From assembly GCF_019655435.1 (NCBI RefSeq), contig NZ_BPFH01000012.1:1-44686 (forward strand): a stretch of 44,686 bases of DNA, given 5' to 3'. This DNA is from Jannaschia pagri. Lineage in GTDB: Bacteria > Pseudomonadota > Alphaproteobacteria > Rhodobacterales > Rhodobacteraceae. Of the stretch, positions 1 through 8,884 are shown in pieces (within the stretch, counting starts at the first letter, position 1; each line of letters starts with the position of its first letter). The notes under the pieces were generated by a model. That model had not been told where the DNA came from. It searched no databases and saw nothing but the letters and a program-made list of their open reading frames with translations. The translations under genes and the position numbers were made by a program.

Positions 1-55
1 CGTAAGCGTCCGGTGAAGACGCGGATTGCTCAGCGTTTTGTGGGCCGAACCCCGA
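1..55. repeat. Terminal overlap, left copy (circular junction)
   Basis: These 55 bases are identical to 44632-44686. An exact overlap of this size at both contig ends is what a de Bruijn assembler leaves on a circular molecule. The overlap covers the last base of a target duplication and the left end of the IS66 element. Closure is also supported by the 8-bp duplication TCTGAGCC, present just before the element at 44625-44632 and just after it at 3379-3386. Confidence 0.95.
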
Positions 56-1067
56 TCCATGGTCCGTTTCGGTTCTCTCGCATGATTGATATCCACCGGT
101 TTTGGCCGGATTTGCACCACTCCACCACAACTGGGTCGATTGGTCTATCGATGTAGTCGATGCGGTTTCCTGTTTCGAGCTCGATCCGTTCCAAGTTGGT
201 CGGGGGGATCAACTGTGAGATTGCCTCTCCTAGACTGGCAAGCTTACCTCGCGTGGTTTCATCGTCTTTGGTGAAGCTGGCGCTCATGTTCAGGCTATCG
301 GTGATTAGCTCAATTTCTTTGGGCAGGTCCTTTTGCTTTCCCGGGACATAGAATGTTTGACCGAGCTCCTTTTCTGCCATTGGCAAGAGTGCCATGTGAT
401 GTTCGAGGGAGTACTGCCAACTTGAGAAGCTCGCCGAGATTTGCAACTGTCCCGACTTTGGCAAGATACCTTCCCCAGGGCTTACTTCGATATCAGTCAA
501 AAGAGATGGGCCGTCGATCAGATATACGCTTGCAGTATCAAGCTTCTCTGGTGTCGTGAGTTCAACTCTGTCCAACACCAACCCTTCGTGAGGCTCTGGT
601 TTCACATAAATTGGTTTTACCAAAAGTGCGTTGGGGAACGCTGACCGGGCTTTGTCGACGATTTTTCGCGACGTTTCGATAGTAATCCGATGCAGGTGGA
701 CTTTCCAAAATGTCGTTTGGCCGGTCAGATTTGCGTAGAGATGTGCTTCGGGATCAGTTTCTTCAGGAATGCCCCCTTCAACTGTCACGCCAAAGTTGGT
801 GCAAAACTGGGTGAGTGACATTGTTCCGTCGAATGGAGGGCCGATTTCGGCTTCCAGGATACACTCTCCGTCGTCCAGAGCATCATCTCCTGGCTCGTGG
901 GCAACGTGAACGCGTAGTGTTCCGCCGCGATACCTAACATAAACATCAAGGCCATCATGCGTTTCCCCATAGAACTCGGAGGGACAAGATCCGCCACCGT
1001 GAAGCTTAGCGAGATCAAGGCCAAGGGGGTCGGGAAGCTCCGGAGTATGGAAGCCGATCATCTTCAT
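30..1067 (-). CDS. IS66 passenger protein, unknown function
   Basis: A 345-aa protein with no recognised domain. I chose the ATG at 1067 because it overlaps the tnpC stop as ATGA, the usual sign of translational coupling. An in-frame ATG at 1082 would add five residues. The gene ends inside the left terminal repeat region of the element, so it moves with the IS. The N-terminus contains a Gly-rich GGGS stretch and an acidic patch. No signal peptide, membrane segment or nucleic-acid-binding motif is evident. It is not one of the standard IS66 products (TnpA, TnpB, TnpC). It could modulate transposition or be cargo; the sequence does not decide. The reading frame is intact throughout, which argues that it is maintained. 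Confidence 0.75.
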   Translation of the reverse strand: MKMIGFHTPELPDPLGLDLAKLHGGGSCPSEFYGETHDGLDVYVRYRGGTLRVHVAHEPGDDALDDGECILEAEIGPPFDGTMSLTQFCTNFGVTVEGGIPEETDPEAHLYANLTGQTTFWKVHLHRITIETSRKIVDKARSAFPNALLVKPIYVKPEPHEGLVLDRVELTTPEKLDTASVYLIDGPSLLTDIEVSPGEGILPKSGQLQISASFSSWQYSLEHHMALLPMAEKELGQTFYVPGKQKDLPKEIELITDSLNMSASFTKDDETTRGKLASLGEAISQLIPPTNLERIELETGNRIDYIDRPIDPVVVEWCKSGQNRWISIMRENRNGPWIGVRPTKR

Positions 1068-2560
1068 GGCTTGACGCTCCAAGGCAGCAGGTCGTTCACG
1101 CGGGTGATCTTGTAATCGGGGATGCGCGCGATGGTGTCAGCGAGCCAGGTCTGGGGATCAACGCCGTTGAGTTTTGCCGTTCCTATGAGTGTGTACGCCA
1201 CGGCAGCGGCGCGGCCACCGGCGGGTGATCCGACGAAGAGGTAGTTTTTGCGGCCCAAAGCGATAGCCCGCATGGCGCGTTCGGCTGTGTTGTTGTCGAG
1301 TTCCAGGATACCATTGGCCAAGTAAGGCCTGAGCCGCCGCATGCGCGTCAGCGCATATCGGATCGCCTGAGCGAGCGGGGATTTGCCCGATATGATCGTG
1401 AGTTGCCTACCCAGCCAATCCTGCAGGTCATCGAAGACAGGTGTGGCCTTGGCCTGCCGGACGGCAACACGCTGATCTGGCGGTGAACCACGCGCCTCTT
1501 TCTCAACGGCGTAGAGCTGGCTGATCCGCAGGATCGCTTCTTCGGCGATGCTTGAGCCCTGAGATCGATGAACATCCACGAACTTGCGCCGGATGTGGGC
1601 CATGCAGGCGACCTCTTTGATGCCGTGGTCGCGATAAAGCGCCTCATACCCGGCATAACCATCGGCGTGCATCCAGCCTTTGTATTTGCTGAGATGATCC
1701 TTCGGGTGCGCCCCGCGCCGGTCTTCAGAGAACTGATACCAAGCAGCGGGAGGCACACCGCTGCTCCATGGACGTTCATCGCGGGCATAGACCCAAAGAC
1801 GCCCGGTCTTGGTCTTGCCTGTGCCAGGTGCGAGCATGTTGACCGGTGTGTCATCCGTGAAGATGGCTTTGCCCTTCAGGGCATGTTTGCCGATGGCATC
1901 TGCCAGTGGAGCCAAGAGGGTCGTGGTCTTTCCAACCCAATCCGCAAGGGTAGAACGGTCGAGATCAAGTCCGTCACGTTCGAAGATTTGGCTCTGGCGA
2001 TAGAGAGGCAGGTGATCCGCGTATTTGCTGACAAGCACATGCGCCAGCAAACCCGGCCCAGGGCGACCACGCTCAATTGGGCGCGATGGCAGAACAGCTT
2101 GCGTGAACTGTTCGCAGCGTTTGCAAGCAAAGCGCGGGCGGGTGATCTTGTTCACGACGAACCGCCCCGGCACGTATTCCAGTTCCTCGGTCACGTCCTC
2201 GCCAATCTGACGCAACGCCCCGCCACATGTGCAGTGGTCCTTGGGCGGCAAGAGCTCAATGTTGTTGCGCGGGATATGATCCGGGATCGGACGGCGCTTG
2301 GGTTTGTCTTTAGGCTCATCCGGTGGGAGCTTCATTTTGGCTGTCATCGCAGCCTCAGCCACTTCGCTCGCCTCAAGCGCCAACATGAGCTGTTTGGTCT
2401 GTTCAGACGTCGATCCGTAGCGCCAAGCGTTTTGCCCGGCGACTTGGTGCCGTAGCTTCTCAATGAGCATAGCCTGGGCTTTGATCTCAGCCAAAAGCTG
2501 GGTCGTGAACTCTTTGAGTTCCCCATAATCTTCCGGCAATGTCATCGCTTCAGCCATCAT
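1064..2560 (-). CDS. tnpC: IS66 transposase TnpC (DDE)
   Basis: A 498-aa DDE transposase that cuts and joins the element ends. In order: an N-terminal leucine-rich helical segment (about 10-45), a zinc-finger-like region with CTCGGALRQIG and CKRCEQ (about 108-150), and the IS66 DDE core. Likely catalytic acids lie in FTDDTPVNML, HADGYAGY and the Glu of NNTAERAMR. The IS66 C-terminal domain follows (KNYLFVGSPAGG to LLPWSVKP). Length is normal for the family. It starts 37 bp after tnpB and its stop overlaps the start of the passenger gene. No frameshift or missing motif is seen. Confidence 0.96.
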   Translation of the reverse strand: MMAEAMTLPEDYGELKEFTTQLLAEIKAQAMLIEKLRHQVAGQNAWRYGSTSEQTKQLMLALEASEVAEAAMTAKMKLPPDEPKDKPKRRPIPDHIPRNNIELLPPKDHCTCGGALRQIGEDVTEELEYVPGRFVVNKITRPRFACKRCEQFTQAVLPSRPIERGRPGPGLLAHVLVSKYADHLPLYRQSQIFERDGLDLDRSTLADWVGKTTTLLAPLADAIGKHALKGKAIFTDDTPVNMLAPGTGKTKTGRLWVYARDERPWSSGVPPAAWYQFSEDRRGAHPKDHLSKYKGWMHADGYAGYEALYRDHGIKEVACMAHIRRKFVDVHRSQGSSIAEEAILRISQLYAVEKEARGSPPDQRVAVRQAKATPVFDDLQDWLGRQLTIISGKSPLAQAIRYALTRMRRLRPYLANGILELDNNTAERAMRAIALGRKNYLFVGSPAGGRAAAVAYTLIGTAKLNGVDPQTWLADTIARIPDYKITRVNDLLPWSVKP

Positions 2561-2597
2561 GGCGTGAGCTTACATCACTGGAAAGACAGAGGGAATC

Positions 2598-2945
2598 CTA
2601 TCCCGCGCGCAAAGGTCGCCAGGTTCGGCCCGGTGTGCGCCAGTCGATGCCCTCCAGAAGCATCGCCAGTTGCGCAGGCGAGAGGGACACTTTGCCTTCC
2701 TTGGTGGCTGGCCACACAAACTTGCCCCGCTCCAAACGCTTCGAGAACAAGCACGCGCCCTGGCCATCCCACCAGATGATCTTGATCAGATCACCCCGGC
2801 GGCCCCGGAACACAAACAGATGCCCGACAAAGGGATCGAGCTTCAGCACCTTCTCTGCCTGCGCAGCCAAGGATGCATACCCCTTGCGCATGTCGGTGAC
2901 GCCTGCGGCCAGCCAGACCTTCGTGTTCGCGGGAACGGGTATCAT
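2598..2945 (-). CDS. tnpB: IS66 accessory protein TnpB
   Basis: A 115-aa protein of the IS66 Orf2 family, required together with TnpA and TnpC for transposition of IS66-type elements. The family signature is plain: [12 protein letters not shown] near the N-terminus, [23 protein letters not shown] in the centre, and a Leu-rich C-terminal [11 protein letters not shown]. The start overlaps the end of tnpA by four bases (ATGA), so the two are translationally coupled. Length is normal. Confidence 0.96.
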   Translation of the reverse strand: MIPVPANTKVWLAAGVTDMRKGYASLAAQAEKVLKLDPFVGHLFVFRGRRGDLIKIIWWDGQGACLFSKRLERGKFVWPATKEGKVSLSPAQLAMLLEGIDWRTPGRTWRPLRAG

Positions 2946-3292
2946 GTCAGATGCCGCACCAGACGCGCTATCGCCTCAGGATCATAGCTCCCGCTGATCC
3001 GCAGGCGGTGCCCGTTCGCCAGTTCCAGTTCGATCAACCCGGTCGGCTCCGGCAGAGGTTCTGGTGGGGTCGGCTGTGCAATCACTTCTACCGGCAGAAA
3101 CGCCGCTTCACCTTCCTGGACATGGTCGTCCGGTGCAAACTTCGGGTCTTTCAGCCAATTGAAAATCTGGTTGGCGTTCAAATCGTACCGCCGCGCGACC
3201 TGTGCAACCGAAACACCGGGAACAACAGTCTGCGCGCAAATCATGCGCTTCTCGTCATCGCTCCACTTCCTGCGCTTGCGCCGCTTCGCCAT
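2942..3292 (-). CDS. tnpA: IS66 accessory protein TnpA (Tnp_IS3_1-like HTH)
   Basis: A 116-aa protein with a basic N-terminus (KRRKRRKW) and a helix-turn-helix of the IS66 OrfA type at about 15-50 ([22 protein letters not shown]). It probably binds the element ends. It is the first gene of the tnpA-tnpB-tnpC-passenger operon. The start at 3292 follows a GAGG ribosome site that sits directly beside a perfect 26-bp palindrome in the leader, which may restrict its translation. Confidence 0.94.
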   Translation of the reverse strand: MAKRRKRRKWSDDEKRMICAQTVVPGVSVAQVARRYDLNANQIFNWLKDPKFAPDDHVQEGEAAFLPVEVIAQPTPPEPLPEPTGLIELELANGHRLRISGSYDPEAIARLVRHLT

Positions 3293-3304
3293 CCCGGCCT
3301 CTTA

Positions 3305-3330
3305 AGTGTCCACTTAGCTAAGTGGACACT
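3305..3330. promoter_or_regulatory. Perfect 26-bp palindrome in the tnpA leader
   Basis: Two 13-bp arms, AGTGTCCACTTAG and its exact complement, meet without a spacer. The element lies 12 bp upstream of the tnpA start and next to its ribosome site, inside the IS66 element. It could be an operator. It could also be an RNA hairpin that blocks translation of tnpA from transcripts entering from outside the element, as known for IS10 and IS50. The role is inferred. Confidence 0.6.
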
Positions 3331-3378
3331 ATCCGACATTAACGCACCTCCGGCAGGGCAGTCAGACCGGACGCTTAC

Positions 3379-3386
3379 TCTGAGCC
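3379..3386. repeat. 8-bp target-site duplication of the IS66 element
   Basis: TCTGAGCC here matches the eight bases immediately before the element at 44625-44632, across the circular junction. Eight bases is the usual IS66 duplication length. Confidence 0.95.
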
Positions 3387-3641
3387 TCAGGGTAACGTCA
3401 ATCAAATCTACATGTTGGGGCTGGGCTAGAGAAATAGACGTTCAACTCTCCAGGACGGCGCGATGCACGACCACCGCAGTCTGGGTCATCGAGGAGCGCT
3501 CTGGATATGTGGGCCGTCTTCGCACTTAGCTTCCCGAGAACGACCAGGCGTGAAGTGGTACGCATCGCCCAGCTTCTCAACTCTTCCTTGAAAAGTTCCG
3601 GATTGTGCTAGTCATTCCAGCCAGGTGGAGTGACTTAGGGA

Positions 3642-5978
3642 GTGGTGCACGTGGCGGTTCTGTTTTTCGCACATGTCACGCTTTTCTCGGGGTTTGCGCT
3701 GCTTCTATCGGCGATACCCAGGCCGTTTCGCGCAGTTTATCTGTACTGTTACTTAGCCGTTCTTCTTACTTTTGGGGGCTTTTTAGGCAGTGTTTATTCC
3801 CTCACGTTGGCGGACGGAGTGGTGATAAGCGGGGGGAACCTTCTCTATGGCGCGTTCATGGTGACCTCGGTGCTGTTCGTCCTGGCGGAGCGCGATATCT
3901 TCGTCTTGCGTCGGATTGTGCAGCTTGTAGTCCTCGTGAACGTGTTCGTGCTCAGCCTCTCCGTTCTGGCGTCACGCACACTAGGCGCGCCAGGAGTTGT
4001 GAATCAACTTGGCGTACCAGTCGGTTTGTTCGAGACATCGAGCTTTTTAATTGTCTTGGGCGGCGGGATGATCGTGCTGGAACTCACGTTCATGGCGTTT
4101 GTGTTTGAGGCGACAAAGGCCCGTATTCACTCGGCCGTGGGGATCAGGATCACCTATTTAGTGATCTTCGTTGCAGTACTATGTTTCGATGGCCTTGCAT
4201 TTCCGATTGTCGCCTTCGGACCGTCTCCAGAGACAGTTGCAGCGGCCGTTGGAAGCCTATCGGGCAAGCTGCTGACAGCCGTGGCCTACGGCTTGGTCGT
4301 CGTTAGTTTTTCTTTGATCTTTCAGAGACGTTTCTCTGCATACCTTGATGAGCGCGTCTTCTCGTGGCGGGCCCTCCTCTCGCCCAGCGGTGCAATTCTA
4401 CGCGACATGGAACGCAAAGACGCTCAGTTGGCGAAAGCGAGGGGTCGGTTGGCACATTCGGCTGAACTGGCTAGTCTCGGTTACGCGGTAATCGACGTGA
4501 AGGCCGACCGCGTCGTGGAATGCGATGCGATTTACGCTGATATGCATGGCCTGGAACGCGAAGTGCTCATGGCGATGCCGCCATCACAGATTATCGAAAC
4601 TCTGATCGCAGAAGAAGACCGCAAGGCGGTTCGCGACCTCATTGGAGCTTTCTCGATCGAAGGAAAGCGCGCGTTGGAATTGCGCCACATCACACCTGAC
4701 GGCTCTGTCCGGTCGTTGCGTAAGATCTATGCACCACTTCCACACGAACCTGGGCTTACCGGTTCCATGATTGAAGTCGTTGGACAAGACATCACCGAAG
4801 CTCGGCTACTTCAGGAACAGCTATTCAGAAGCCAGAAGGCAGAGGCCCTAGGGCGCCTCACGGGCGGCGTAGCGCACGACTTCAACAATCTTCTAGCAGT
4901 GATCCTCGGCAATCTTGAGCTTCACGTTCTCGAAACCGAACCGGCGGAGCGCGAAATACTAATTAGAAACTGCATTGCTGCTACGAAGCGCGGCGCGGAT
5001 CTAACGCGAAGCATGCTCAGCTTTGCTCAACAGGCACCGCTCGAACCCAAGATCGTGAATGTAAACGACATCATCGAAGACTTAGGGCGCATGACCAATC
5101 GCGTGCTACCCGCCTCCATAGAAATCGCGATGGATTTACGCCCGAACATGCCACGGGTCCGGGTAGATCCCGGCATGGTCGAGAGCGCTGTGTTGAACCT
5201 TATACTCAACGCGCGGGATGCCATGCCGCAAGGGGGACGGATCGAGATTAAAACTACGCTTGTGGCGACCGAGAACAACCGCGACGAACGCCATCCGGGG
5301 GAGCTGCCACCCGGGCGCTATCTTGTGTTGTCGGTTATCGATACCGGTCAAGGCATCGCCAGAGAGAAGCTACCTCGTATTTTCGAGCCGTTTTTTACGA
5401 CCAAGTCACCGGGAGCGGGTTCCGGGTTAGGGCTAGCAATGATCGACGGGTTCATGCGTCAGTCAGGCGGCGTCGTCCAAGTTGCGTCCGTGCAAGGGGA
5501 AGGAACTCAGTTCGATCTTTACTTTCCTGCTGTGAGCGATCCAACGAACGCGTCTACGAGCACTCAAAAGTACCTCGAAGCGCAACGGGAAATGTCAAAG
5601 AAAACAATTCTCCTAGTCGAAGACGATACCGATCTGCGGGCGTCACTAAGCAAAGCCCTGTCTTTCTCTGGACATGACGTCATGGAAGCCGCTGACGCAG
5701 AGGCGGCGCTAGCTTCATTCCTGGCGTCCGACCACGTCGATCTAGTACTGACTGACGTGATCTTGCCCGGGCCGATGCAAGGTCCGGCCCTGCTGCAAGC
5801 ATTGCGAGAGCATCGGCCCTTTCTGCCTGCCATCGTGATGTCGGGAAACATGACAGACCAAGTTGCGCAGACTGGATCGCCTCAGGCCGAGGACATTCGA
5901 TTGTCAAAGCCCATCGAACTAGCGGTACTTCTAGACGCCATCAAGCAAGCGTTCGCCGTGCGGCCCCCATCACCATAG
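3642..5978 (+). CDS. Membrane-bound hybrid histidine kinase (TM-PAS-HisKA-HATPase-receiver)
   Basis: A 778-aa hybrid sensor kinase. Residues 1 to about 235 hold roughly seven hydrophobic segments. A PAS domain follows (about 275-385, ending VVGQDITEARLL). The HisKA box is GGVAHDFNN, with phospho-acceptor His412. HATPase motifs are NLILNARDAMP (N box), DTGQGI and GSGLGLAMI. The C-terminal receiver domain (about 653-770) has the acidic pair in LLVEDDTD and acceptor Asp705 in LTDVILP. The start is GTG at 3642, with GGAG and AGGG stretches just upstream. No separate response regulator gene is nearby, so its output partner is probably chromosomal. The sensed signal is unknown. The gene now lies just downstream of the IS66 insertion, which may have displaced its promoter. 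Confidence 0.92.
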   Translation: MVHVAVLFFAHVTLFSGFALLLSAIPRPFRAVYLYCYLAVLLTFGGFLGSVYSLTLADGVVISGGNLLYGAFMVTSVLFVLAERDIFVLRRIVQLVVLVNVFVLSLSVLASRTLGAPGVVNQLGVPVGLFETSSFLIVLGGGMIVLELTFMAFVFEATKARIHSAVGIRITYLVIFVAVLCFDGLAFPIVAFGPSPETVAAAVGSLSGKLLTAVAYGLVVVSFSLIFQRRFSAYLDERVFSWRALLSPSGAILRDMERKDAQLAKARGRLAHSAELASLGYAVIDVKADRVVECDAIYADMHGLEREVLMAMPPSQIIETLIAEEDRKAVRDLIGAFSIEGKRALELRHITPDGSVRSLRKIYAPLPHEPGLTGSMIEVVGQDITEARLLQEQLFRSQKAEALGRLTGGVAHDFNNLLAVILGNLELHVLETEPAEREILIRNCIAATKRGADLTRSMLSFAQQAPLEPKIVNVNDIIEDLGRMTNRVLPASIEIAMDLRPNMPRVRVDPGMVESAVLNLILNARDAMPQGGRIEIKTTLVATENNRDERHPGELPPGRYLVLSVIDTGQGIAREKLPRIFEPFFTTKSPGAGSGLGLAMIDGFMRQSGGVVQVASVQGEGTQFDLYFPAVSDPTNASTSTQKYLEAQREMSKKTILLVEDDTDLRASLSKALSFSGHDVMEAADAEAALASFLASDHVDLVLTDVILPGPMQGPALLQALREHRPFLPAIVMSGNMTDQVAQTGSPQAEDIRLSKPIELAVLLDAIKQAFAVRPPSP

Positions 5979-6842
5979 ATGATAGAAATAGACCTCTGTT
6001 TACCGCAAATAGTAATGTCTAGTTAGGCTTCTGAAGCTGCTCTACAATACAGAGAAAAGCTCACCACCTTTGATGATGCGTCGCGAATTGCATGTCGAGG
6101 CCCTCAGCACATGGCAAGAAACGACTCTTTGTAGTCCCTGCATAGCAAGATACCGACATCATCGCGAGCCCGTAACCCTATCAATACTTGCTAATCACAT
6201 CCCCGAGGCGGTGGATGTGGATCTGACACAGAGGGCTACGATCCCTACAACACTGTATACCGCCAAAGCAATCACGGCCGTCATCAAGCGGGCCTCCCGT
6301 AGTGTACGGGAGGCCTTTCAACTCAGTAGATTTGACAATTTGATACGTTTAGTAGGCACTGCTAGGCCGCAGTCAGGCTACCAGACAGTGATTAACGGAA
6401 AGTTCTTTTCGAAAGCTCGATTTCCATCGCTCCAATAGACTAAAACCAAACGCCACTAAGACTCGGCATCCGGTTGTCTTATTTTCCATCCAAGCGCCCC
6501 TGATCTTAGAGACCATCTCCCGAGCCCCCCGCCTTAATAACGGATACGTGCCTGCTTCCATCGCTTCCAGCCTTCTAGCTGCGCACGTTCAGCGTGTGCG
6601 CACAGCGATCCGCCTTACCGCACATCAACGTAATCGTCCGTGAGCCAGAACCGCCTTTATCTCAATTAACGAGCACCATCCACGCGGCGCGCTCAGGCGC
6701 TTCTGAAGAAAACATCTTCGTAGCCTTGTAGCCTTATTCATCATGGTCCATCACACCCAGGAACCCGAGCGAGTGAAAATACCAGACCGGTTCCAAGTGC
6801 GGCTCGACAACATCTGAACATCGGAACCCGGCCACCTAATCG
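5979..6842. other. Gene-poor 0.86-kb region with possible coding remnants
   Basis: No convincing intact gene. The one open stretch (6070-6438, + strand) has no homology signal I recognise and no good ribosome site. On the minus strand around 6590-6810 one frame reads protein-like text (VEPHLEPVWYFHSLGF, later APERAAWMVLVN) broken by two stop codons, which looks like a decayed gene. A strong hairpin sits at 6291-6315. Confidence 0.5.
6291..6315. terminator. Perfect 11-bp hairpin, possible terminator
   Basis: GGCCTCCCGTA and its exact complement are separated by GTG. The stem is GC-rich and is followed by only three T on the plus strand, so it is at best a weak intrinsic terminator for the upstream kinase transcript. 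It could equally be a protein-binding palindrome. Confidence 0.35.
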
Positions 6843-7475
6843 TCAATCCTCCACAACTGATGCAGCGACTACACTGGTAAGCGCCGAGAGTGGTGTCATA
6901 GCAACTAGAACCTCCGTGCATCTCAATATCTCATATCCTATCTGCTCCGAACACCAATCTGTACGTCCTATTAGTTGCTCTGTTAAGAATTGAATCTTTA
7001 GCAACGCTGACTGCGCCGACACAGCATCCATACAAAGCACTTCTTCACTAATTTTCAATGCCTCTTCTTCCATGTCACATATCGTGTTCTCTAAAGAACA
7101 GCACTCTTCTGTTTTTGATTTTATGTCAAAGCACACTGTGCCCCGGAAAACGTCTTGTTCTGGCACGCCAAGACAAGACCATCTCGATTGATGCTCATGT
7201 AGGCGATAAGACAGCTCCCTAGGCTGCTCAGAGTGGCGCCTTTGATCGTTCAAGACATAGGTCGCCTTTTTCTGTATACTGTCGAAAGTTCTCCTCTGCC
7301 TGCACTGACTCGTCAGACTTCTTAGATTTAGCAATTCGACTTCAAGCGTCCGCAACCTGACAGTTAACAAGGTTACCTTTTCTCGGATTTGAATATGTCT
7401 TCTTATTAAAACAGGAAGCACATCTCCATAGTTTATTTCTCTTGCATTGCTCGCAGATTGAAGGACCGGTTCCAT
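6843..7475 (-). CDS. Hypothetical helical/coiled-coil protein
   Basis: A 210-aa protein, mostly helical, with leucine-rich heptad-like stretches at about 30-60 (VTLLTVRLRTLEVELLNL) and 125-180 (LENTICDMEEEALKI, ALLKIQFLTEQLIG). It contains several Cys but no zinc-ribbon spacing. No signal peptide or membrane segment. The C-terminal part (ALLKIQFLTEQL) resembles small uncharacterised helical proteins common in Rhodobacterales; this is recollection, not a search result. It is flanked by non-coding DNA on both sides, so it is likely a single-gene unit. Confidence 0.55.
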   Translation of the reverse strand: MEPVLQSASNAREINYGDVLPVLIRRHIQIREKVTLLTVRLRTLEVELLNLRSLTSQCRQRRTFDSIQKKATYVLNDQRRHSEQPRELSYRLHEHQSRWSCLGVPEQDVFRGTVCFDIKSKTEECCSLENTICDMEEEALKISEEVLCMDAVSAQSALLKIQFLTEQLIGRTDWCSEQIGYEILRCTEVLVAMTPLSALTSVVAASVVED

Positions 7476-8246
7476 TACCTAATTCCATTTTCTGTAACCC
7501 GGTGTTTTTCACTCTTAGGTTAGCCTTCGCCATACTGCTCAACTGACGGGCGTACCGCCCGGCTCTTAACAAGGCGTTAACTACAATCGGCGACCAACTC
7601 CACCACGCTCCATGCATGTTAGATGCAAGAGGTTAGTCTTATAATTCTCAATTTACTGTTTATAAAAGAAAAACTGTTACCTTCCCCTCGTGCTTATTAA
7701 GCTGTTTTTTACGGATTGTTCGTTTAATGTTCGGCGCTATAGTCAAGATTTGCACTTAAAGTAGAGGTTTTTTGACCCTACGTAATGCAAGCGTCCGTTC
7801 GCAACTCTCTGACCGAGATTGTCGCGCAAGTGGGGTGAGGGTGACCCTGTTCAGCGTACATTGACGTCATCTCAACGTGCTTAAGTCTGACGCCGCCCAG
7901 CTCAACCTGATCAGGCATAGAAGGCTCTGTACAAACTTAGTCGTCTGTCGAATCGGGATGTCAAAGAGGAGCCTTCTGCCAGCCAAATCTACATGGCCTC
8001 ATTGCCGCAGGCCTAGCACCGACCGCACTTATCAGGTGGAGGATACTGATTTGTGTTATAGCTCTTTCACTAGATTTGCGCAAAGAGGCAGCCGGATCAC
8101 GTGCAAGCGCTCACCACAGAGTATAATAATTTACATAATAAAAATTTTTATATACTACATTATCTAAGCATGCGACTTCGACAGTGGCGCACATCTTGTT
8201 CGCTCGCTACTGTATGAAGGGACGATAACATGTCTGGAGGCGCAAT
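7476..8246. other. Non-coding region upstream of the H-NS-like gene
   Basis: About 770 bp with only short ORFs that lack ribosome sites and coding character. The stretch 8125-8170 is very AT-rich (runs of A and T, TATATACTACATTAT) and would suit a promoter or an H-NS-type binding region for the gene that follows. I see no RNA gene or repeat. Confidence 0.45.
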
Positions 8247-8570
8247 ATGACAGATATCAATCTGAATAGTCTTTCATTCGAAGAGCTTAGAGCTCTAGAA
8301 AAAAATGTCGCGAAGACGATCAAAAATTTTGAAGAGCGTAGGCGGAAAGAAACGCTCTCCAAGGTTGAGGCGATAGCGAAAGAAGCCGGATTTACTCTTG
8401 CTGATCTGTTGGACAGCGTAAAACCTTCCAGTAAGACAGCACTACCACCGAAGTATCGACATCCCGAGAATGCCGACCTGACGTGGTCTGGACGTGGTCG
8501 GCAACCGGCCTGGTACAAAGAAGCGATTGAGGCAGGTGTGACTGAAAGAGAGCTGCTGGTCATGACGTAA
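8247..8570 (+). CDS. H-NS family nucleoid protein (HvrA-like)
   Basis: A 107-aa H-NS/StpA-like DNA-binding protein of the alphaproteobacterial HvrA type. Residues 1-50 form the charged helical oligomerisation part (EELRALEKNVAKTIKNFEERRR). Residues about 72-92 carry the C-terminal DNA-binding signature: KYRHPENADLTWSGRG followed by RQPAW. A good ribosome site (GGAGG, 8236-8240) precedes the ATG. Plasmid-borne H-NS proteins commonly silence AT-rich acquired DNA; silencing of the AT-rich cargo here is an inference. The next gene, a small CxxC protein, starts 62 bp downstream in the same direction. Confidence 0.93.
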   Translation: MTDINLNSLSFEELRALEKNVAKTIKNFEERRRKETLSKVEAIAKEAGFTLADLLDSVKPSSKTALPPKYRHPENADLTWSGRGRQPAWYKEAIEAGVTERELLVMT

Positions 8571-8632
8571 TCCGCGCGCGGCTGATCAAGATGGCGTCGT
8601 TAGTGAAGTGTTAACCATTTTGACCGTACGGC

Positions 8633-8884
8633 ATGTCTATGACTGATAACTGCGAACTTTGCGGAGGCATTGGCCAGGTCGACGAGATCGACGGCCATCC
8701 CGTGCGATGGATGCGGCGTATACCCTGCCCCGCTGGCTGTGACGATGGTCTATTATTCTTGATGACATGGCCGCGGTTGGTAGATTTACCATGGGAGCCA
8801 GTCTTAGATGATACGTCTCTGCGCCCGCCATATGGTTGGATACGGAGCCGATCACCGGAAACAGCGATAACAATCACCCATTAA
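8633..8884 (+). CDS. Small CxxC-X21-CPxxC protein (paralogue 1)
   Basis: An 83-aa protein with Cys7-x2-Cys10, then Cys32-Pro-x2-Cys36. The pattern is NCELCGGIGQ, then DEIDGHPVRW, then IPCPAGC, and it is probably one zinc-binding knuckle pair. It shares the same spacing (21 residues between the second and third Cys) and the E/D-x-D-G-H-P core with the proteins at 9684-10097 and 40092-40376. An alternative start is the ATG at 8639. It follows the H-NS-like gene in the same direction. Function is unknown. DnaJ-type zinc knuckles have comparable motifs, but nothing else DnaJ-like is present. Confidence 0.7.
   Translation: MSMTDNCELCGGIGQVDEIDGHPVRWMRRIPCPAGCDDGLLFLMTWPRLVDLPWEPVLDDTSLRPPYGWIRSRSPETAITITH

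Larger units (their letters stand above)
2..3378 (-). mobile_element. IS66-family insertion sequence with passenger gene, complete
   Basis: The ends are inverted repeats: GTAAGCGTCCGGT reads inward from position 2, and its complement ends at 3378. The element is flanked by a perfect 8-bp direct repeat TCTGAGCC (44625-44632 and 3379-3386), the duplication length typical of IS66 elements. It encodes tnpA, tnpB and tnpC, all leftward, plus a fourth ORF inside the repeats. At 3,377 bp it is longer than a usual three-gene IS66 (about 2.5-2.7 kb), and the excess is the passenger gene. Intact genes and a perfect duplication suggest recent insertion, here between a small membrane-anchored protein gene and the histidine kinase gene. 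Confidence 0.95.

Noticed and set aside
1568-2455. 295-codon plus-strand ORF inside the IS66 transposase gene
   Set aside because: It is antisense to tnpC, whose domains are certain, and its text has no recognisable family.
6070-6438. 122-codon plus-strand ORF after the kinase gene
   Set aside because: No ribosome site, no family resemblance, and it contains the perfect hairpin at 6291-6315.
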